Assembly: GCF_900188085.1 (NCBI RefSeq)
Contig: NZ_FZOU01000002.1
Span: 496,001-560,000 of the forward strand
Reading direction: 5' to 3'
Source of the DNA: Granulicella rosea
GTDB lineage: Bacteria > Acidobacteriota > Terriglobia > Terriglobales > Acidobacteriaceae
DNA length: 64,000 nt
Below the pieces are notes generated by a model that was not told where the DNA came from, did not search any database, and was given only the letters and a program-made list of their open reading frames with translations. This document shows, in pieces, positions 59,199 to 64,000 of this stretch. Positions within the stretch are counted from its first letter, which is position 1; each line of letters opens with the position of its first letter. Both the position numbers and the translations under genes were made by a program.

Positions 59199-59975
59199 TT
59201 ACTGGTTGACGCCGCTCGCCAGGAAGCCGCCGTCGACGACCAGAATCTCACCGGTGACGAAGCTCGAGGCGTCGCTCGCGAGATAGATCGCCGAGCCGAC
59301 GAGTTCCTCGGTCTTGCCGAAGCGACCCATCGGAGTACGCATGCGCAGCTCCTTGCCGCGCTCGCTCTCGTCCAGCAGCTTCTGGTTCAGCGCCGTGCGG
59401 AAGACGCCCGGGGCGATTGCGTTTACCGTCACCCCCAGCGATGACCACTCCACCGCCAGCGACTTGGTCAGCGCGCCGACCGCCGCCTTGCTCGCCGCAT
59501 AGGCGGTCACTTCCTTCAGGCTGACGAACGTATTCAGCGACGCAATGTTGATGATGCGGCCGTAACCCTTTTCGATCATGACCTTGCCGAAGATCTGGCA
59601 GGCGCGCAGCGTGCCGGTCACGTTCGTGTCCATGATGTCGTCCCAGGTCTCTTCGGAGACGGTCAGGGTCGGCTCGCGCTTGATCTTGCCCGCGCAGTTG
59701 ATGAGGATATCGACCTTACCGAAGGCCTTGAGCGTCTCGTCGCACAGCGTCTGCAGGCTGGCGCGGTCGCCCACGTCCGAGGTCAGACGCAGCGCCTTTA
59801 CACCCTTGGACTCGATCGTTGCCGCAGCCTCATCCACCTGCTCCTGCCGGCGCGAGGTCGCCACCACGTCCGCGCCCGCCTCAGCCAGACCGATCGCCAT
59901 CGCCAGCCCAATGCCGGAGGTACCGCCCACTACTACCGCAACCTTGCCCTTCAGATCGAACAGCGGATGTCCCAT
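59199..59975 (-). CDS. Gluconate-5-dehydrogenase-like SDR
   Basis: 258 residues. NAD(P) motif GGTSGIG (18-24), NCAG (NNAG variant), catalytic Ser in NIASLNTFVS, YAASKAAVG with Y-x-x-x-K, and the typical end GEILVVDGGFLASGVNQ. Related to gluconate 5-dehydrogenase/KduD-type reductases that interconvert gluconate and 5-ketogluconate. Last gene of the larA-family operon (- strand), 25 bases after gluconokinase. Confidence 0.88.
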   Translation of the reverse strand: MGHPLFDLKGKVAVVVGGTSGIGLAMAIGLAEAGADVVATSRRQEQVDEAAATIESKGVKALRLTSDVGDRASLQTLCDETLKAFGKVDILINCAGKIKREPTLTVSEETWDDIMDTNVTGTLRACQIFGKVMIEKGYGRIINIASLNTFVSLKEVTAYAASKAAVGALTKSLAVEWSSLGVTVNAIAPGVFRTALNQKLLDESERGKELRMRTPMGRFGKTEELVGSAIYLASDASSFVTGEILVVDGGFLASGVNQ

Positions 59976-59999
59976 GATTCTCTCTTTCGTATTTTTCGT

Positions 60000-60503
60000 T
60001 TACTTCAAACTGGTGCGAATTCCGGCGACGTGGGCCAGGATGTCGGCCACAATCTCGTCCGGCGTGCGGTCGTTGACGATGGTGAAGGCGTCCGTCGGCG
60101 GTTCGAGCGTCGCCAGCTGGCTCTCCAGCAGCTTCGGGTTCATGTACTCGTGCGACCGGGCTGCGAGCCGCTCCGCAATCATGTCCTTCGAGCCATCCAG
60201 ATGCACGAACGTGACCGCGCCATGCGGCATTCCGGACGCCAGCGTATCGCGGTACTTCGCCTTCAACGCCGAGCAGGCCAGCACGCCACCCTTGCCGTCC
60301 TTGTACCAGCCCTTCATCAGCTCGTTCAACGTCTCGAGCCACGGCTGACGATCTTCGTCGTTCAGCGGATTGCCCGCAGCCATCTTCTGCTTGTTCGCCA
60401 ACGGATGGTAGTCGTCCGCATCGGCGAATCCCGCGGCGATCTGCTCCGCCAGGCGTGTGCCGATGGTCGTCTTGCCCGATCCGCTAACCCCCATCAAAAC
60501 AAC
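60000..60503 (-). CDS. gntK: Gluconokinase (GntK type)
   Basis: 167 residues from an ATG near 60503-60510 region (MIVVLMGVSGSGKTTIG...); a further in-frame start to 60542 gives 180. P-loop GVSGSGKTT, then FADADDYHP, GNPLNDEDRQPWL, ACSALKAKYRD, LDGSKDMIAERLAARSHEYMNPKLLESQLATLE: typical AroK-like gluconokinase. Phosphorylates D-gluconate to 6-phosphogluconate. Downstream of the tagaturonate-epimerase-like gene, it shows that gluconate or a closely related acid is the pathway product of this operon. Confidence 0.93.
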   Translation of the reverse strand, partial: VVLMGVSGSGKTTIGTRLAEQIAAGFADADDYHPLANKQKMAAGNPLNDEDRQPWLETLNELMKGWYKDGKGGVLACSALKAKYRDTLASGMPHGAVTFVHLDGSKDMIAERLAARSHEYMNPKLLESQLATLEPPTDAFTIVNDRTPDEIVADILAHVAGIRTSLK

Positions 60504-60581
60504 AATCATTCCAAATCCCCGTATGAAGTTGAAAAGGGGCAAGGTGTCTCACACCCTACCCCTTTGTACCCTACACCCTTT

Positions 60582-61847
60582 TTACAGGCCGAGGAAGACC
60601 GGCTTGATGTGGCGCTCGAAGAGATTCGTCGTCACGTTCTTGGCAACGATTTCCTCGTTGGCCTCGAGCGCATCGAGGTACTTGCGGCCCATCTTCGCCG
60701 CCACCTTGAAGCCAACGTGCAGCAACTGGCGAAAGCTCTGGTTGTAGGCCGGGTTCGACTGGTCGTGCCGGAGCGCGGAGGTGTACTGCTCGCTGGTCCA
60801 GCCATTCACCTCTTCGGGCGTCGGCAGCTTCGCCGGATCGATGTCGATCACGGTCGCATAGGGCGCGCAGAGCTCAGCCGAGTGAGCGAACGCCTCGGCG
60901 TAGACCTCCTTGGCGATTTCGAGCCCCGAACCGCCAGCCTCAGCCAGGCCGATCAGCTCTTCGAGCCAGGTCGTGCCCGCCGTCTTCAGGTGAACGCCCA
61001 TGTTGAAGCGCTTGGCGCCCTCGTAGATCGCCTTGTAGATCGAAAACTTGTCCGAGCCCGAGTGAACGCTGAGCTTCAGGTTATCCGGCAGGCCATACTT
61101 CGAGATGGCGTACTGAATTGCCGCCAGATCCTCGTTGAACTCCTTGGTGAACTGGGCGACATCGCCGACGTAGTCGACGCCCTTGTTGAAGCGGCCGGTG
61201 AACTTCGGCGCGATCGTCTGGATCGGAATCTTCTCGTCCGCGATCATGGCCAGAATGATGAGCAGCTCGACCGGCGTCTGCGGATAGTCGGTCTCGTCCA
61301 TCGAGATCTCCGGCACGAAGCGCCCCGCGCCCTTGTTCTCGAGCAGAAGGCGGTAGATCTCGCCCGCATGCTTCACGGCCGCGAGGAACTTGTGCGCCAC
61401 GCCCTCGACGAAGGCCTTATCGGTCTTGAACGGCTCGTCGACGTGAGGAATGGTCACGGTGCCGACCAGCTCCGGATGGGCCGACAGGAACGCCGTCACA
61501 TCCTCATCCTTCGCCGGCTGACCGATCAGGTCGGCCACGTCGAGCGTGAAGAAGTCGCACGGGTCGAGGAAGCGGCCGACCGTCTTAAGGTTAATGTGGT
61601 CCGCATCGAGGAAGTATGGCTTGGTCCAGCCAAGCTCCTTTACCGCTGCGTCGGCGGCCGCGCGGGTCGCGCTGGGCTCCGAACCGATAATCATGTGCTC
61701 GCGGTTGGACTTGTTCCACACCGGAACGACCTCGACACCCGCGTCAGCCGCGAGGATACACGCAGTAAGCTGCGCTTTTGCCTGGTGCGCAAACCGGTCG
61801 CCTGTACCGACCGAAAACTTGGGAAGCTTCAAACCGTCACTCATCAC
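60582..61847 (-). CDS. Tagaturonate epimerase-like (UxaE family) protein
   Basis: 421 residues. Motifs of the UxaE fold are visible: FSVGTGDRFAHQAKAQL, FLDADHINL, FFTLDVADLIG, RFVPEISMDETDYPQTPVELLIILAMIADE, TIAPKFTGRFNKGVDYVGD, LSVHSGSDKFSIYKAI, VHLKTAGTTWLEELIGL. Thermotoga UxaE epimerises D-tagaturonate and D-fructuronate. Whether this one uses uronates or another ketonic or aldonic sugar acid is inference. Second gene of the - strand operon, downstream of the LarA-family gene and upstream of gntK. Confidence 0.8.
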   Translation of the reverse strand: MMSDGLKLPKFSVGTGDRFAHQAKAQLTACILAADAGVEVVPVWNKSNREHMIIGSEPSATRAAADAAVKELGWTKPYFLDADHINLKTVGRFLDPCDFFTLDVADLIGQPAKDEDVTAFLSAHPELVGTVTIPHVDEPFKTDKAFVEGVAHKFLAAVKHAGEIYRLLLENKGAGRFVPEISMDETDYPQTPVELLIILAMIADEKIPIQTIAPKFTGRFNKGVDYVGDVAQFTKEFNEDLAAIQYAISKYGLPDNLKLSVHSGSDKFSIYKAIYEGAKRFNMGVHLKTAGTTWLEELIGLAEAGGSGLEIAKEVYAEAFAHSAELCAPYATVIDIDPAKLPTPEEVNGWTSEQYTSALRHDQSNPAYNQSFRQLLHVGFKVAAKMGRKYLDALEANEEIVAKNVTTNLFERHIKPVFLGL

Positions 61848-61968
61848 ACTCTCCGTATTCCGCTGCTCTTGCAGTCCTACCCGAATCGAACAACCAAAAA
61901 TGGTCTAACCAATTTGGACATTCACCGCCACCAAGCATACCGGCACGATGGCAAAACCCGCAACTACA

Positions 61969-63246
61969 TCAGTCCTTAAAACGGCCTTCGTACGCCCACA
62001 GGCCGAGCGCGGGGTTCGAGATGTAGAAGATCTCCTCGCCGTCGACCATGTTCCAGCCGTCGACCAGAACCTCGGGATCGTACTTCGCGGTGTACTCGGC
62101 CAGGTCGCCGTAGGCGAAGTGAACGCCCTCGATCTCGGCCTGCGTCAGGTGGCCCGGGCAGTACCGGATGGTGAAACGGCCCTCGCTCGAACCATGGATC
62201 AGGTGAGCCGCCGCGCTCAGATTGCCCGCCAAGTCGGCGTCGTTCTTCACCGCTTCGAGCGTACCGGGCGTGCCGCAGTAGCCGTACTTGCGGATCAGCA
62301 GGTCGATCGCGCCGTCCTCGCCGAAGGTGTTCACGCCCGGCGCCAGCACGATCAGCTCCGCGTCGTCGGCGAGCGCCATGCGCGTGCGGTAGACGCTCTT
62401 GTTGCCCAGCCAGGTGGAGTGGAACTCGTGCGGATCGAGGAAGACGACCGCCTTCTTGATCTCGCGGTCCATCATCAAAAAGTTGCACTTCAGGCTGAGC
62501 GCCGCGGCCAGCTCGAAGCACTCGTTGTCGTCGCCGATGTACATGCCGCGGATGACGAGCTTTCCTTCCGCGTTCTTGTTGACGACTGTCTGCACATACA
62601 CAATCTGCGGAAGCGATGTCGCGAAGTGCTCGCTCGCATAGTTCAGCACGCGGCGGACAGGCGTATCCGCGCGGCCCATCATGCGCTCCATCCCGTAGAC
62701 CGCGCCAAGGAAGTGCGAGCGGTGGATGCCCATCACGCCGCCTGTGCCGACGAAGATGTTCTTCGAACCGTTCGCCATGCCGACGACCTCGTGCGGCACC
62801 ACCTGCCCGATGGACAGGATCAGGTCGTGGCCGCCGTCTCGCAGCAGCTTGTTCACCTGCGCGGGCCAGGTGTAGTCCAGCTTGCCCTCGGAAACCTCGA
62901 ACATGAACTCGCCCGGAACCTCGCCCAGCGTGACGATGTCGTTCCGCCAGTCGTGTACGCGAAAGAGATCGCGCGGCGTGCCGGGAAACATCGTCGCCAG
63001 CTCCTTGTCGGTCATCGCCTTGTGCGTGCCAAGGGCGGGCAGCACGTCGGCCATCTTGTCGCCGTAGAACTCGTAGGCATAGTCGGTCAGCACACCGGCC
63101 TGTGAGTGAAAGCGGGTGAAATCCGGCGGCACAGCCAGGACGCGGTTCTTCGCGCCCAGTTGTTCGAGCGCGCTGAATAGACCGGCCTTGACCTCAGCCG
63201 GAGACAGTTCGGTGGTGGGCGATCCGGCGCTGAAAAATAAACTCAT
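61969..63246 (-). CDS. LarA-family nickel-pincer-dependent 2-hydroxyacid racemase/epimerase
   Basis: 425 residues. Residues that bind or act with the nickel-pincer cofactor in L. plantarum LarA all have counterparts: D42/R45 (PPDFTRF), H75 (LGTHKAMTDKE), H152 (PHEVVG), K162 (GSKNIFVG, the lysine that forms the thioamide bond) and H178 (HRSHF). The spacings H-10-K-16-H are the same as in LarA (174, 184, 200). The protein is a full-length member, not DUF2088 only. It is cotranscribed with a UxaE-like gene, gntK and a gluconate-dehydrogenase-like SDR, so a sugar acid (e.g. gluconate/mannonate C2 epimerisation) is more likely than lactate. larE, larC and larB lie in the facing operon. Confidence 0.9.
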   Translation of the reverse strand: MSLFFSAGSPTTELSPAEVKAGLFSALEQLGAKNRVLAVPPDFTRFHSQAGVLTDYAYEFYGDKMADVLPALGTHKAMTDKELATMFPGTPRDLFRVHDWRNDIVTLGEVPGEFMFEVSEGKLDYTWPAQVNKLLRDGGHDLILSIGQVVPHEVVGMANGSKNIFVGTGGVMGIHRSHFLGAVYGMERMMGRADTPVRRVLNYASEHFATSLPQIVYVQTVVNKNAEGKLVIRGMYIGDDNECFELAAALSLKCNFLMMDREIKKAVVFLDPHEFHSTWLGNKSVYRTRMALADDAELIVLAPGVNTFGEDGAIDLLIRKYGYCGTPGTLEAVKNDADLAGNLSAAAHLIHGSSEGRFTIRYCPGHLTQAEIEGVHFAYGDLAEYTAKYDPEVLVDGWNMVDGEEIFYISNPALGLWAYEGRFKD

Positions 63247-63293
63247 TTGATATCTATCCTAAACTTCATAAAGACTGCGCAGTGATTGGAAAG

Positions 63294-64000
63294 CTAGCTA
63301 CATTCAACATCAACGAAATCGTGCTTAGACATGAGATTTCGAATTTCTTCATGGGCCGTTGAACTAAATACCTTCGGATACTGCTTCACCTTAGTGAACG
63401 GCAGTCCCGGCCGCATCCATCTGCCGTACTGATCGTTTCTGGAAGGCAATTTCAGCTCGATACGCCGTGGGTTTTGTAGAATCGCTCGTGCGAATCCCTC
63501 ATCGGACATCTTGGGGGCCGATGAGGCAATCGCGAACTTCGGAGTCGTCACCAATCGCCACTCCTTTTCCGCCTCATAAATTTTGTTTTTGAATCCGGCG
63601 AGCAAAACTAAAAGCAATTGGCCAGCGTCTCTTGCGCATTCCTTCGCCATCGACTGAATCCAAGGACCTCCGGGATCGCCAACTGTGAATCGCTGAATTG
63701 CTCTCAGAATTGCATCGACTGATTCAGAAACGATTCTTCCCTGCTCAGTATGGTCATAAATAACAGGCTGATACCACCTTTCGCTTCCCCAAGCACTCGA
63801 TTGAAGGCCGTACTCTATGGAGCTTGAAAATGGCAAAGTCAGCCTAAAGTTGCCAAACCTCTTCCAATGGTAGTCTGACGCGTCTTCATCGCAGAAACAG
63901 GTGATGAATGTCCACGACTTTCTACTCTTGAGAAAAGCCGGAATTTCCTCTAATACAGCCTTCGCGAAAAACGGTAGCCCGAGCGGGAGCCGCCGTTCAA
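63294..64000 (-). CDS. DUF2971 family protein (partial, N-terminus beyond window)
   Basis: The - strand is open from the right edge to a stop at 63294, giving at least 235 residues. Seen: ITCFCDEDASDYHWKRFGNFRLTL, then PFSSSIEYGLQSSAW and a C-terminal KEWRLVTTPKF...RRIELKLPSRNDQYGRWM, typical of DUF2971, whose members often occur in defence or accessory regions but have no settled role. Codon use is less GC-rich than in the neighbouring operon. It lies 47 bases upstream of the LarA-family gene on the same strand; the start is outside the window. Confidence 0.75.
   Translation of the reverse strand, partial: ERRLPLGLPFFAKAVLEEIPAFLKSRKSWTFITCFCDEDASDYHWKRFGNFRLTLPFSSSIEYGLQSSAWGSERWYQPVIYDHTEQGRIVSESVDAILRAIQRFTVGDPGGPWIQSMAKECARDAGQLLLVLLAGFKNKIYEAEKEWRLVTTPKFAIASSAPKMSDEGFARAILQNPRRIELKLPSRNDQYGRWMRPGLPFTKVKQYPKVFSSTAHEEIRNLMSKHDFVDVECS

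Noticed and set aside
59967-61979. 670-residue + strand frame
   Set aside because: Antisense of gluconokinase and the UxaE-like gene; no domain seen.

Overview
The window looks like a piece of the chromosome of an Acidobacteriota bacterium, probably of the Granulicella/Terriglobus/Edaphobacter type. This is an inference from high GC, many secreted or Tat-exported sugar-active enzymes, a ligand-sensing beta-propeller protein, and the general look of the proteins; no rRNA is present to prove it. About 58 protein genes, three tRNAs and several intrinsic terminators can be supported. There is no prophage, insertion sequence or CRISPR array. Genes at both edges are cut by the window.

Layout. 0-10 kb: a cut propeller sensor, a cupin, a quinone-reductase-like enzyme, a DUF417/RclC-type membrane protein divergent from a NarL-type response regulator, two secreted/anchored proteins of unknown function, a CPBP membrane protease and an RclA-like flavin disulfide reductase. 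9.8-12 kb: an OmpR-type two-component pair. 12.6-20.2 kb: a probable phenolic-lipid or alkylpyrone cluster (type III polyketide synthase, methyltransferase, DUF2306 protein, FAD oxidoreductase, YceI, multicopper oxidase, outer-membrane-like protein). 20-30 kb: MacB-like permease, Rrf2 regulator, acetyltransferase, YmdB-type phosphodiesterase, EAL protein, a large Tat-exported GH2 enzyme and a secreted repeat-rich protein. 30-40 kb: smc (with an unusual acidic insertion in its head), small hypotheticals, an esterase, purC-cvpA, a Fis-type HTH gene and a secretin-like protein, then tRNA-Gly, tRNA-Cys, tRNA-Gly. 40-46 kb: fused transporter/spermidine-synthase-like protein, periplasmic trehalase, chemoreceptor, Spy-like protein.

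46-53 kb is a uronate locus: alginate-lyase-like enzyme, KDPG aldolase, KDG kinase, KduI and KduD, which together turn unsaturated uronates into pyruvate and glyceraldehyde 3-phosphate. 53-63 kb is the most striking part. A NiCoT-type nickel permease, a YiaK-type dehydrogenase and larE, larC and larB (all three steps of nickel-pincer nucleotide cofactor synthesis) run on the + strand. Facing them is a - strand operon of a LarA-family enzyme with every catalytic residue, a tagaturonate-epimerase-like protein, gluconokinase and a gluconate-dehydrogenase-like SDR. The LarA homologue therefore probably epimerises a sugar acid rather than lactate. A SMI1/KNR4-family gene sits inside the lar operon, coupled to larB by an ATGA overlap.

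Non-coding structure worth attention includes a 16-bp degenerate tandem array (50581-50703), a 63-bp tandem repeat that has merged with the 3' end of kdgK (48300-48455), and a 60-bp-period operator-like duplication (15983-16091) upstream of the FAD oxidoreductase gene.
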